A DNA stretch of 64,000 nucleotides, from positions 1,674,001 through 1,738,000 of the forward strand of contig JAQSEB010000017.1 of assembly GCA_030063045.1 (NCBI GenBank), in the 5' to 3' direction. The notes below the pieces were generated by a model that made no database searches, was not told where the DNA came from, and saw only the letters and a program-made list of their open reading frames with translations. The position numbers were made by a program, and so were the translations under genes. Position 1 is the stretch's first letter. Each line of letters begins with the position of its first letter. Shown here piece by piece: positions 45,490 through 58,700 of this stretch. The DNA is from Pratylenchus scribneri (taxonomy: Eukaryota; Nematoda; Chromadorea; Rhabditida; Pratylenchidae).

Positions 45490-46639
45490 ATGGATTTAAT
45501 TGTTCATACGGCTGGTGGCAGTATCCAAAGTGTTTCCGGTGTAAATGAAGCAACAACGTAAGAATATTCCATCCATTTTGGTCAAATAATTTGGTATTTA
45601 GATGTGCCCAAATTGTCTATGCCCTTGCGCATGCTACTCAACAAAAGGGACGGTTTTCCTTAATCGCTAAATTGGACACATCTGTATGAATTATTTTTAT
45701 TTTAAATTTAAATAATAATTCATTCAGGAACATCGATTTACCCCAAATGAACGGCCATTTGATTTTGTTTGCGATTGCACAAAACGAGGAATTAAACCGG
45801 AATTTGAACTGCGCAAATTGGACGATGAAAATGGAAGCGAAGAATTGGGCAGTGAACGATCGAATACACCGAATCGAATGTCGGCAAATTCATCATCAAC
45901 AAGTTAATTCTGGAATATTAATAATTTGACAAAATTAATTTGTTAAGCTTTGGGAGAAAATTGCTTCGGTTCGGCGGATCAACTCAAAAATCGGCCACCT
46001 CCACCGGATTACAATTATTTGATGGCCGAACGATGCAATTCACTCCGGCGAGGTGTTTCCCAGCAGTCCAAAAAGCCGCACAGTCCATTGACATTTTTGA
46101 ACATTCACAACTTTTCCCTGCAAGACCTTTACACCCACAAATTCTCCAAAGGCGATTTGGAGGCGCTGGTGGAAATGCAAGAGTAAAGATTAAATAATAT
46201 TTAATAATAATTAATTAATTAATTTAGAAAAACTTTGGCTGCACAAAAGTCTGAGCTGGTCCGGGTGGAATTAACTTTGTTGGATTCAAAGCAGAGGGAG
46301 CTGGTCCAGCTGAGGAAACAACATAATGTTTGGGAATTAAAATTAATTCGATTTAATCTGGATTTTAGAACCTTCAAACTGTGTTGAACTCATTGAGAAA
46401 TGGTGGATGGACAAATCGGCTGAATGCGGAAAAGGCCGAAGCCGAGAGGTTGAACACGGCAATTGCGGCCACTTGGAGTGCATTGGTGGAGAAACAACGG
46501 TTAAAATTGATTACAAATAATCAATTAATTAATTAATTGGAATTTAAGGGAATTGCAGGAGGCGGTGAATCTTCAAAAAACGCTAGAAAAACAATTGGCC
46601 AATGAATTAAGTCGAATTGGGAAGGAAAATGGACCGTGA
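45490..46639 (+). CDS. N-terminal RASSF protein (RASSF7/8-like)
   Basis: Ras-association-domain scaffold of the RASSF7-10 subgroup, linked in animals to junctions, mitosis and growth control. Starting at 45490, the protein opens directly with the RA domain: MDLIVHTAGGSIQSVSGVNE, then TCAQIVYALAHATQQKGRFS, AKLDTSEHRFTPNERPFDF. This is the same order as human RASSF8 (a short strand, the C-x-x-V-x-x-ALA helix, GRF, then the TP-E-P strand). A Ser/Asn-rich linker follows, then a helical region with heptad texture (LVRVELTLLDSKQRELVQL and NAEKAEAERLNTAIAATWSA), ending KENGP at 46639. All joins are canonical and in phase. MO25 begins 307 bases downstream on the same strand, so the two could be an operon. 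Confidence 0.82.
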
Positions 46640-46945
46640 ATTTGAATTTATGTGAATATTTGACCAAAACCAATTGAGAATTATTCCATTCGCCTTTTCC
46701 AGCTTTATTTTTGCTTTATTAAATATTTAATTTTCCATCATTTTCAATTTCAAAAGTGATTCCCACATTAATTTTTTATTGTGCCTTTCTTTCCCCATTT
46801 ATCAAAAAATAATAATCGCCAAATAAACCTTAATAAATTTTAATCATTTATTTTTTATGGACATTTTTGTTTTGGATATCCAAATATTTTAATTTAATTA
46901 ATTAATTAATAAATTTATTTATTTTTTAATAGATAAATGCTTAAA

Positions 46946-48853
46946 ATGCCATTGTTTGGGAAATCGCACAAATCGCCGGCAGAAATTGTTCGATATTTGC
47001 GAGAAGCATTGATATTAATTGAAAAGGGCCAAGACAAAAAGTCGGAAAAGGCCGTTGAAGAGGTTTTCAATTTGAAGTGGATATAAATTAATTCCAATCA
47101 AATTTTGGGTGAATCGATGGCTTCAAGCAATCAAATCAATCATTTATGGCCAAGATAATCAAGAGCCAAATACGGAACAAATCTCCCAGCTGGTCCAAGA
47201 AATCTACAATGCTTCAGTCCTGCCTTTGCTGATTCGCCATTTGGCAAAATTGGATTTTGAGTTTGTAATCATTTTTTTAAATAATATTTATTAAAATTGA
47301 CATATTCAATGGACAATTTTGCTCAATTAACAGAAAGTTTCAATACAAAAAATAGAATATTTATTATTTTATTTAAAATATTTAAAGTAAATAAATTCTT
47401 TCGGAAAATTCATTAATATAAAATTATTATATTGTCCATTGTTTTTTTTTTTTCAAAATTATTATTTATTGTACAATTTAATTAATTATAATTTTAAGGT
47501 CGAAGAAGGATGTGGCCCTCATTTTCAACAATTTATTGCGCCGTCAAATTGGGACACGATCACCAACGGTAATTAAATAAACTAAATAAAAATATTGCTT
47601 TAAATTAATAATTTTAGGTTGAATATTTGTGCGCCAGACCTGAAATTTTGATGATTTTACTTCGCGGCTACGAAGCACCGGACATTGCCCTCACTTGTGG
47701 TGGAATGTTGAGGGAATGTGTCCGGCATGAACATTTGGCCAAAATAATCCTTCTCTCCGAACAATTCTACGACTTTTTCAAATATGTTGAATCGGCCACT
47801 TTCGACATTGCCTCCGATGCCTTTTCCACTTTTAAGGTTTTTTTTATTGATGAATAATTTTAAATTACTTTTACATTTTTTAAGGATTTAATCACAAAAC
47901 ACAAATCACTTTGCGCTGATTTTCTCGAAAAACAATATGACAAATTTTTTGAATCATATCAAAAATTGTTGCTCTCCAATAATTATGTGGTCCGGAGGCA
48001 AAGTTTAAAATTGGTTTGTTTTCATTTTATTTAATTGGGAATAAGGAACAACTCAACTTGCGCCTTTAAAATAACTCATCAAGGAATGGACCTATTTCGA
48101 TGATTTTATATCAAATTAAAGAACAGACTTTTGGCTATCCAATGAAATTAATTTTATTTAGATTGGTTAAGAATTAATGGAATTATGCCCAAAAAACTAT
48201 TAAAAATGATCTTTATTATGGATTATCACAATTTTCAGTGGTTTTTTGTACATAACTCTACCATTTCTTGACCAATTTAGATAAAATTAATATTATTTTA
48301 TAGCCAAAAGTCTGCTATTTAATTTGATACTAAAATCATCAAAATAGATTCAGTCCTTGATGAGATATTATAAATGGCGCTAAGTTGGTCTGACGCCAAG
48401 TTGAGGGCATATCCTTATTTATTAAATATTAATTTATTTAAACTTTTTAGCTTGGCGAAATCCTCCTCGACCGGTCCAATTTCAATGTGATGACCCGCTA
48501 CATAAGCAATCCGGACAATTTGAAGCTGATGATGAATATGTTAAAGGAAAAGAGCAAAAATATTCAATTCGAGGCATTCCACGTGTTCAAAGTGTTTGTG
48601 GCAAATCCGAATAAGCCGAAGCCAATTTCGGAAATACTGCTCCGGAACAGGGACAGACTAGTCGAATTCCTCACCGAATTTCACAATGACAGGTAAAATA
48701 TTGATTGAAATGAGTCATTTTATTTATTCGTTTTTAAGGACCGATGACGAACAATTCAACGATGAAAAGGCTTATTTGGTAAATTGAAATAAATTTTTGT
48801 TCTCTCAAAGTGTTCAATTTTAGATTAAACAAATCAAGCAAATGACTGGTTAA
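46946..48853 (+). CDS. MO25 / CAB39 scaffold protein
   Basis: MO25 is an armadillo-like scaffold that activates LKB1-STRAD and germinal-centre kinases. The sequence runs [20 protein letters not shown], then [110 protein letters not shown] and [19 protein letters not shown]. This is near-continuous identity with the family over full length. The ATG at 46946 matches the family start; another at 46937 adds three residues. The first intron (47063-47108) must end in GG rather than AG to keep the reading frame. A later intron carries a family A element. TTTTTTAATAG just before the start could accept a spliced leader. Confidence 0.94.
48054..48387. repeat. Inverted-arm element, family A copy 2 (mop-25 intron)
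   Basis: Starts CAACTTGCGCCTTT and ends AAATGGCGCTAAGTTG. The left arm AACTCATCAAGGA pairs with TCCTTGATGAG on the right, and ACTTTTGGCTAT pairs with ATAGCCAAAAGT. This is the clearest copy of the family. Confidence 0.8.
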
Positions 48854-49402
48854 CCAAAAATGCGCCCGCCAATTTTATGTAATCCAACAAAATGATGAAT
48901 TTGTGCTCTGCGCCAAACAAGCCTTAAATAAATTCAATTCGATTTTTCTTCATCCACATTCTTCCTTTTTATTTCATTATTATTTCACAAAAATAAAACA
49001 TGGATAAATATATTTTTATCAATTTATCATTAAATTAAATATTTTCCCAGTTAAATGTACTAAAAAATATTGGTTTTTATTATTAGCACATTTAGCGTAA
49101 TGGATGATGGTGTGGGAGTTGGTGGTCATGGGTTCGAATCCCGCCCGGGATTTAACTTTTTTATTTGTCAAAAATTAAATATTTTCCATTTAAATTTATC
49201 AAAAATTAAATTCCAATTTATCAAAAGAAAATTAAATATTAAGAAAAAAAGAAAAACAGATAAAATTAAACTTAAAATGTGCAGTTTTCGTTTTAAATGT
49301 CTGGGGTGAAGTATAGGTCATGAAAGGAGGAAAGGAAAGTGGTCGGTGTTTTGTGTACACGTTTCTTTATTCCGCCGCCAATCTTCTCTTCATCCATTCA
49401 AA
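48854..49402. other. Convergent spacer between mop-25 and an unassigned gene
   Basis: AT-rich 3' flank of both genes with no coding potential recognised. It contains the tRNA-like segment at 49083-49152. Confidence 0.5.
49083..49152 (+). pseudogene. tRNA-like remnant with A and B boxes
   Basis: TTAGCGTAATGG resembles a tRNA A box, and GGTTCGAATCC at 49131-49141 is a perfect B box, flanked by TGG and CCCG as in a T arm. The anticodon arm and acceptor stem are not convincing, so this is probably a decayed tRNA or a tRNA-derived short element. Confidence 0.5.
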
Positions 49403-50878
49403 TTAACGATCCAAAGCCATAATATAGCGATATTGTTCCTCGGGACTGTGCAAAACTGGTCTTGACAGGAAACCGCCGGTGCCGAACATTTTCATGAAGC
49501 CACTCTTCAAAAATTAAAATTACTACTAAAATATAATTAAAAAGGTTACCGTCTTTTGAGGACTACTCGCCTCCGTCGATTGCGTATTCGCCGATTGGTT
49601 GGCATTGGTGAAGGAAGTTGTGGGTTTGGCCGACATTGTGAGGCCTCCTTGGTCTTCACTGGTTTCGGGTATGGCCGGGAAATGCTGGTGATGTTGTGGT
49701 GAAGAGCCGAACAGAGCAGAGACTGATTTGCGCAATACTCCTCCTTCGGTGTTGGCTGGTGAATTCTTTAGGTTAGCGGCACTGCTGGTGGCCAATTTCG
49801 GTGTGGTGGTGAGGTGTTCTTGACTTGCGGGTTTCCTTTAAAATTTAGAATTGATGAATGAATGATGGAATGATTTGACACTATTTAAAAAGGAGGAAGT
49901 TGGAGGGAATTCAATGGGCGTGGCGAGACCTTAAGATGAGGAGCCAATGTGGCGGGGAATACCGACAAATCGGAGACTAAAGGTCACGTTTCATTTCAGT
50001 CACCTAACCAACCTCAATCATAACAATTCCCTTCCAAATAATTGATAAAATACTAAACTATAATTCAACGAAAAACCCAATTTGTCATAGAAATTTTATT
50101 TCCACTTTTCATTTCAATTTTTGTTCCCCAAGTGTATTTTGAGGTCATCTCAAAAATGTCATCTCACTTAAATTTTGCCATGCGGCTTTGCTTTCGTCAC
50201 CCTACATTTTTTTGCGAGACTCACTCATCAGACCACGTGGAGTGGAGGGGGCGGGCAAATATGAGCAAAATACAAGGACAACTAGACCCAAAACCTCAAG
50301 GCCTAAGGACGGATACTCCCACCACGTGGAGCACAAAATATTTTAGAGGAAGTGATTCAACGTAAAGGGATGTTTTGATGGTTCTTTCTGATGATGATGA
50401 GATTAAAGATGGATGGATTGGTTATCGAGAATTGTTTTTCAACGAAATTGGAAAAAATATTTTCCTATAGGTTTGGATGGGCAAAACATTTATGTTTGTC
50501 TATGAATTTTGATGGAAAATGGATTATCGGAATTTTAATTCAAATGAGAATGTTTTTGATTGAAATGAAAATATGAATGAACTTACGGTTGGTGTCCATC
50601 TTTATCAACGGAATCGGTGCTGCCAAACTTGCTCAACGAAAAAGTGGAACCTTCGAAAAGGCCAGATAAGACGCGGTTGAATGGGTTGAGCCCTGAAAAT
50701 TGAGGAGGAAATAAAATTTAAAATGAAATAAAAATTTACCCTTTTCCGGGCTAAAATTTTGAGGCAAAATGTCCAAACGAGGGTCCGAAATTGAACAGCG
50801 GCGAAGGAAAGGAAGGCGTTGTTGGCTTTGGAGGATGTTCGATTCGGTATTTGCGGTTGGAATTGTTGAGTCCGGCAT
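49403..50878 (-). CDS. Unassigned Ser/Thr-rich protein
   Basis: Four exons, about 50878-50742, 50693-50587, 49839-49553 and a last exon to 49403, with agreeing phases (G|GG and CC|G). I do not recognise the family. Visible features: an N-terminal LPFLRRCSISDPRLDILP, which looks like a basophilic-kinase or 14-3-3 type phosphosite; then NPFNRVLSGLFEGSTFSLSK and KSVSALFGSSPQHHQHFPAI. The last exon is compact (GFMKMFGTGGFLSRPVLHSP then EEQYRYIMALDR) and looks conserved. The rest is rich in Ser, Thr, Asn and Gln, with no membrane segment. The start at 50878 is the first ATG; all three frames before it hit stops, so no coding exon enters from upstream. Possibly an adaptor or signalling substrate; no function is claimed. 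Confidence 0.6.
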
Positions 50879-52769
50879 TGTCGAATTTGAATTGGAATTG
50901 TTCAATTTATTGGCAAATTAAACTGAAAAAAATGAGGAAAATTATTAATATTTATTCAAGTGATAAAATTGGAAGGATATTTTCTTTGTTTATATAGGAG
51001 GATGGGGGAAAATTGTAGACCTAGACATAGACAGGTAGAAATGAGCTCTGGAGTGGATTATTGTTTGCCAACTCTTCACTCTTCATCGCTAAATACCAAA
51101 AATGATTCCTATATTAAATAATTCCCAAGCCAGCCACCCAGTCTGATTATATTTTTGTGTGTATTAAATAATGGGAATTGGGGGAGGAATAATGGAAGGA
51201 ATTAGACGAAGGTTGTGAGGGAGGAAAGGCCAAAGTCCGAAAACGTCAAGAGAGCAATTGGGAATGAATGAATTGGGGAAGGAAAATGGACCAGGAACAA
51301 TCGGTGGAGAATGTTGTGTATCATTGCTCCGAGAAGAGGAGAAAATCGTCGGGAAATGGAATTGACGGGACGGGGGGAGGAATCGATTATTCCTCTGGGA
51401 AGTTTTATAGTACAAATCAGGTGACATTTTTTTAATTTTTTTGATGAATTACGGATGGGAAAAAGGTTAAATTTTGAGCTTTTTATTAATGATTTGGATC
51501 AAAATTGATAAATGAGATAAGATGGATGGATGAAATTGAAATTTTACTTGTGGTAAAAATGGAATAAAACTGGCCAATTGGTGGCCGCCTTTTTTGTCTG
51601 GTGTTATCGATTTTGCGTGGGTGGCAACTGAAAGGAGGCATCCTATTCCCTCTATTCTACTCCAATTCCCATTTCCTTTTCATTCAACCAACAATTTTGG
51701 TTTTCATTCATGGAAAAGTCATGCATAATTTCACGGAATATCATGCCCATGGCCCATTTCACTTTTTTCCAACTTATTTTGCCATATCAATTATTTGGGA
51801 ATAACAAAAAACATTAATAACACAAATATTTCCTTCGAAAATATAAACAACTTAGGTAATGGAAAGACAGAGAAAAGAGACCACTTTAATTTAGCATTTG
51901 GGGAAACCCCCAGAGTATTCCCCAATAAATTTTTTGATTAATTTGATAAGAAAACCTACTTTTCACAAACGGAATGACTGCATAGAAGCCATAGATTATG
52001 GGTACATCACGAGCATTTCCACCATTGCTGCCCAGCATCCAATTATAAATTGTGCAAAAACCAAATAAAATTATTTAGTGCCGTTCAATTCCTCTCTGCA
52101 AATTTTGTTTGTATTTGGTTTTGGTCGGATGATAAATGAAAATGATTAATCTAACCTGATAAATGCAGCCGTCGATTGGTCGGTCGTTGACGTTAACTTT
52201 TGTTTGGGAAATGTTTTTGTGCTAAAATTTCAAATTTAATTAAACATTAGAATGATGCAATATTTATGGTTAAAATGTAATACCAAATGGAAAATTTATT
52301 CAATATCATTGATTTATATATGAAATTTATTTATATCTTTACATATCAAAATCATACATATTAAATGAAAATAAAATACATTTGTATTTAAATTCTGATT
52401 GACTGTTCATTGTTGAAAGGCGAAATATACAAAGGCGAAAATTAGTGGAAAGATTGAAGAAAGATGATTTATTAATATAATATTGAAAATATAAGTTCGG
52501 ATTTGAATTCCAAATCAAAAATTATTTCATTCAAATTCAACATTCAAAGTTAGTTTGGATGAATTGATTGATAATATATAATATTGATTGATTGGTGGTT
52601 GAACATAAATGAATTACCCGGGAAGGCAAGGAAAGCTGATGAACGAGAATATTCAATTGACTAAATTAAATAGTATTTTTGAATGGAGATTTTATTTACT
52701 TTTGGACGGTGGACAAGGATGTGGATTAGATTAGATAAGAAAAAATGATACAATTGCAATGGCAATGGT
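50879..52769. other. Spacer downstream of atg-2, no gene supported
   Basis: A minus-strand frame at 51164-51427 starts with an ATG and is Pro/Ser-rich but has no splice path into the neighbouring gene. Other frames are short. The right half is AT-rich 3' flank of atg-2. Confidence 0.4.
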
Positions 52770-55700
52770 TCACCAATTTTTACGTGGGGATATATCATAT
52801 GTTGTACGGCCGCTGTTGCTATATGACCCGGATGAAGATGAAGTGGTGGGTTGTTGTTGTTGAGAGGAGCTGGAATTTGTTGATGAAGTTGATTGTTGCC
52901 TTCGAAGTTGCTCAAAATTGCGTTTCCCATTGATTGTGTTGGCATTATGTCGCCATTTCCTCATCTCTTCTTTATGCTCCTCTGGCTTCAATTGATTTTT
53001 TAAACCTCCTTAAAATATTAAATTATTTAAAGAAGAGTAAATTTTAATTAACCTAAAACATGCGATGTTGCTTTGCTGGCCACCACAATTGGCCGGATGG
53101 CCGTTGGGGTAATATGTCGTAAAATCCCAACGCCCCATCCACCTCGGGCTCTATCCCGTTCCGCTGCTGATTGCAATGATTGAGTGGTGTCGACGATTCC
53201 CTATAAATTTTTTCATTTATTTATCTTTGATAGATTTATATTTGGCCAAAAATAATGCAAATGGTGAAAAGAATTAACGGTTCAATTGTTAATTTTAGAC
53301 CTTCAAACCTAATCGATAGATCTCGTCAAGATACATCGATTGATATATGGCCAAAATTGAAGGATACTAAACCGTTTAAACTATTTTTTAGCTTATTGGT
53401 TCAAAATCCGCTTAAACCTTATTAAGATCTTCCGTTCAAAACCAATTTAAAATTGGTTAAACCTATGCAAAATTATTCAAACGATACTTCTCAAAGAGAC
53501 TATCGACTGGATAAGATTTTGGAGCCTAGGATAAACCATTGAACTGTTATAAACCGTTTTTTCGTCAATTTCAATATTTTTGGTCATTTTAAATATTTTC
53601 CATTAATTTTTCACCTCTCTAACAGTTTCACAGGCCAGTGAAATTCCTTCACGGAGATCCCCGGGAATATGCATTTGTTGAATGGCCGGTTGGTAAACAA
53701 AGTTCGGATTCAAAATGTCATATGTCAATTCGGCAATATTCTTCAAATAATTAAAATAAATTAATTAGTTAATATTTATTTAAAATAAACCTGGACAAGC
53801 CCAACAATTCTCTGGGTCGCATCAATTGCTGCTGTGGCCGCATTCAGCCCAAATGAGGATGTGCCACGTTGTAGACCCCTTGCCAATTGGCCATTCTCTT
53901 TGTGATATTCTTCCAGCGGATAAACAACCAAATCTTTGAATCCTTGGGCTTTAAATAATATAATTTTAATGTTTGTTAATTATTGATTCATTGATTACCC
54001 AATTGAACGACAGCATTGATTACGGCCACACCGCCGACCACATTCCTCAACTGTTTATTTATGATGTCATTTTGCCATTCATCAACCACAAATTGGGCAA
54101 ATCGACCGAATCCAAGGAATCCTTTCTCCACTTTAATTTCTTTCAAAACCAATTCAGTTTTCTTCAAATTGGTCATTCCAAGTAAAAAGGCCAAAAATGG
54201 TCCTTGATTGTCCGTTCGGATTCGATTCTTCGCCTCATAGTCAATTCGAAGACGGCAAGCTGGCGAAAATGTGAAATCTCTGTTAAAATATGTAATTATT
54301 ATTTTATTTTAATAATTAATAAACTTTATAAATGTAGTTTTGGCGGCCAATGATTTCTTATTGACCGGTTCCATGTCTGCCAATTCCTTCTTGATATTTT
54401 CCGAAATGGTTGAACAACTCCCAGTTTTGCGAATAATTGAGCCGGATGTTCGCCTCGACGAGGTCGAACATTTTTCATCATAAACTGAATCGCCCAACAA
54501 AACATCGTCCTCCGAAAATAAATCTTCTAAAAATTTAAATTTTTATTAAATTAGTTTTAATTTAATTTATTAAACCAATATTTGTTGCTGCCAGTTCATC
54601 TTTTTCCTTCAAATCATTGAATGAAATTCCTTTGGAGAAACTTTGATGCAAACTGCTTTCAGCCGAATCATCATCTTCGCCACCACTATTTGGTGTTTGT
54701 GAGGTTGGCCTGACAAATTCTTCATTGGTTTTTGGTGGCACTTCCATCACTGGGACATCATCATCCTTTTTGGCATTGATTGGAATTGGAATGTCGAAAA
54801 CATTTCGAAGGCCTTGGGTCAAATCATTTTTGAAATCAATCAGAAAATCCAAAGTGTCTTGATCAAAATTTAATCGAATGGGGGAAAGTGTAATTCGCAT
54901 TATTGCTTCCCGAAGTTGATCTAAATGATCAAATTTTATTGATTGTTTTTGAAATTTTATATTTTTAATTTTTTCCATTTTTTCAACTAATTTTCTCATA
55001 TAAAGATAAGATTAAAGCCTCATTGATATTGTTCGTCAAATTGTTTAGTCACTGAATTTTTGTCCCCAAGGGTCCCGGGTTCGAATCCCGGGAAGGGAAG
55101 ATGTTTTCATTTTGACCTTTTTTTAAATTTATTATTCAAATAATTTACCTTCTTTGAGGAAAACTTTAAGAAATGGAGCGGATGACCTTGGTTGACCTTC
55201 GATTTCCAACTAAAATTAATTAAAATAATTTATTTTTATTTTCTGGAAAATCTTACTCGATGAACCATTTCGTTGATTTGCGAAATTGAAAGATGATCAA
55301 TAATGCTGAAATCACCCAATTCAAGCAGAAAACTGGACAAATTTGGTGAAGATTCATTGAAAAGTTTGCAAATTGTTGACAATCGAGTGAATTTAATCTC
55401 AACCAAAACCTTTAAATAATATTATTTTTGCATAAAATAAATCAATCAATATAAAATGTTTACGGAATGATCCCGATATCGACCTCCTTGTGAATTCACT
55501 TCATCCGCAAAACTGCAATCATCTTTGCTCATTTCCCATTGAGAATAGAGCTTCTGTGGGAGTAAAGCACGGGCGGAATCGGCAAAATCGGAACCACCGA
55601 ATAAATAAATTGTTAATGATGAAAAGCGCATTTTATAACTTAATTAAATTAATTTGTTAATTAATTATTGAATATTTTTACCTAATTAAAACGGAAGACT

Positions 55701-58700
55701 GATCCAGCGGTTGTTGTTCATCGGCATCAATGTTGGGTGTAATATTTATTTCCGTCGATACAAATTCAAAATCACCGCCCGAATAGAAATGCGTTTTGAA
55801 TCGATTGCCAATTTGCGTAATTCCAATGCCCGCCGATTTGTATTCTTCGTTTCTATTTGGCATAATCAAAATGAATGGATCATCATCGGATTCCACTTGT
55901 TCGGTTTGTTCATCAATTTCGTCATTTTCTTCCACCAACATTTGTTCCATTTGTTTTGCCACATTTGTATGGTAAATTGTTGGAATATCGTGGATTGCCG
56001 CTTCCATGTCACGCTTAATTAATGGAATTTAATTAATTATTAAAGGTTTAGTATTTAATTTAGTGAATAAAGAATTGAAAATTGCGACGGTTTATTAGTT
56101 TATTATAGAAACCTAAACCTGTATTCAATAGAAAATCGATATAATAGAAATCATTAAGATGAGTTAATTGTATTTTGTAATTTATTATGAGTTTATAATC
56201 AGAAATTAAGTGTTTTAAAACCATCTAAACCATCTTATATTTTTTGATTCAAAACTAATTTAAAAATGGTATGCAAAATCAATATCAATCGATTGGATAT
56301 ATGGTTTGGTTGTATATTGTATATGATAAACTATTGAACCCCGTTATAAAACTTTTTTCGCCATTTTCTATTTTTTTTCGTCATTTGTAAACATTTTACC
56401 ACTATTAAATATGGTTAAAAATTTACCACGAGTCTTTCTTCTTCATTCATGGAAACATTCCTTTTGAGAATGTTTTTATCCTCATTTTGTACGCATTCTT
56501 CATTTTCTTCAGTATTCTCTCCAATCAATGTGCTTTCATCTTTTTGTTCCAATTCTGCTGATTCATTCAATTTTAAATTTGACAAAAAATTTTTGACAAT
56601 TTCCGAGCAGAAAAATTCCTTGAAAATATTCAAAAATTCAACAATTGTATCGGAACAGAGCCAAAGCTTAAATAAAAATTAATTTAATTAAAAATAATAA
56701 AAATTACTTTCAAATTTTGATCAGCACAAGCAAAATCAATTTGAGGAGCCGGCGGTGAATGTTCAGTCAAAAATAGTGTATTTTTGAGAATAAAATGAAT
56801 GGAATCGGCCATTAAAATTTTCACAAATTGATTTGTTGGATTTGATGCGTAAAATGTGTTTTTGGAATCGAATTTTACTGATTCCGGGATTTTCTTGCGC
56901 ATCCACTAAAATAATAATTATTAAAATTTAATTTATTATTAGTTACCAAATTAATGTCTTCAAAAATGCAATCAAATTTTAAACGATTGATGTTCTCAAA
57001 TAAATTTGTGCTAATATATGAAGAGCCAATTTCCAATCTAAAAATATTTATTTAATTATTTTTAAATTTAAATTATTTTTAAATTTAAATTAATTCTTAA
57101 TTAAATTTTTTACCTCAATTGAAAAGGTGAATTTGGTATAATTGTTGAATGATCATAGCCCAAATAAACGGATGATAATTGGATGCGAAGATCAGCCTAA
57201 AATATAAAATAAAAATTAAATCAAATTTATTTAATTTTGTACATTGATTGTTGGCGGAACATATCCAAGCATTGAATAATCCAAAATATTAAAATAATCA
57301 GCAAATTGCTTTGCCCAAAACAATTCGCATTTCTCAAATGGACGAAAATGCAGGAGGGAATTGCGCAATTCAAATGCCAACAAAATGTCCTGAAAATTAA
57401 AATGTGAATTATTTTGAATTTATTTTGTTTTAACCTTTGTGTTTTTATTTTCATGGAAATATATTTTCATGGCGATTGCAAAATTATCATCGAAAATTCG
57501 CTCAAAATTGTGATCTTTTGGTACTTCATTCAAAAATAAATTCTCTTTGGATTTTGGTAACATGAATGCTTGAAAATCGGTGACATCATTGCAAAATGGT
57601 GCATTTTTGGTGAATAAATCTAAAAAATTGATTTTTTATTTTATTTTATTTCGTACTTTTATGATATAATTCGGCATTTGTTGATGTTGTGAAGAAATAT
57701 GTTAAATTTGGGTCGCCTTTGAATCCATGAACAAGGAAAATGTCCGCATTCAACAATTCCATTCCCAATTGACTTTGGAATTTATCAATCTAAATTAATT
57801 AATTAATTTGGTTGATAAATTTGAAAGTTAGCAAAAAATTAAAGGTTTATTGGTTTATCGCAGAACTATAAAGCGTATATCTAATCGATAAATCTCATCA
57901 GCGAGAAGCATTGTTTGATAATTTTACATCGGTTTCGGTTTAACCAAATTCAAATCAGTTCAGTTTTGAACCAAAAACCATAATATGGTTTAATACCCTT
58001 ACCCTCTAATTTTGAACAAACCATGATTATATATCAATCTGAAGATATCTATCGATTTTGATTAGATAAAAGTTTGGGGGTCTAGGACAAACCATTGAAC
58101 CACTTAAGTCTAACCATTAGAGTATTTTCGCCATTTTAATACTTTTTTTCGCCAAATTAAATGCTAACCGAACATTTTTTGCTAAAATAAATAAACATTA
58201 CCTCCTCTTCGGCGTCATCATTATTTGAACGTTGAATTAAAATTCGGGCTCTTTCAATGTGAATGCCAAATGAGAATTGATGCGATTCCATTTTTTGATT
58301 TCGATAATTCCTTTTTACTGTTGTTCTTTTTGAATAATTCGAAGTAATTTCCGATAATTCGTCCGAATCCCTTTCTTCATTTTCTGAATATTTTATTTAA
58401 ATTTAATTAATTTGAATTAATTTTACCATGAATAAATGCGGATTGGCATTCAATGAATTCTTTGACATTTTCCTTTTTAAATTTCGATCCTTTCGGTTCC
58501 CATTGGGCCAAATCATTTGCAAATCGATTGAAAAGAATTTCGAGGAATTTTCGGCTTGGCAATGACAAATTCGCTTGGCCAAATGAAATATCAATCAGCA
58601 AATTTGACAATGTCCGGCATTCGTCGGCGAATTCCGTCAATTCTTTTCTGCTTCCTGCTTTGATTAACTTAAATATATCCAAATTAACAAATTAAAATAT

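Noticed and set aside
49083..49152. Functional tRNA gene
   Set aside because: A and B boxes are present but acceptor and anticodon stems do not pair convincingly.
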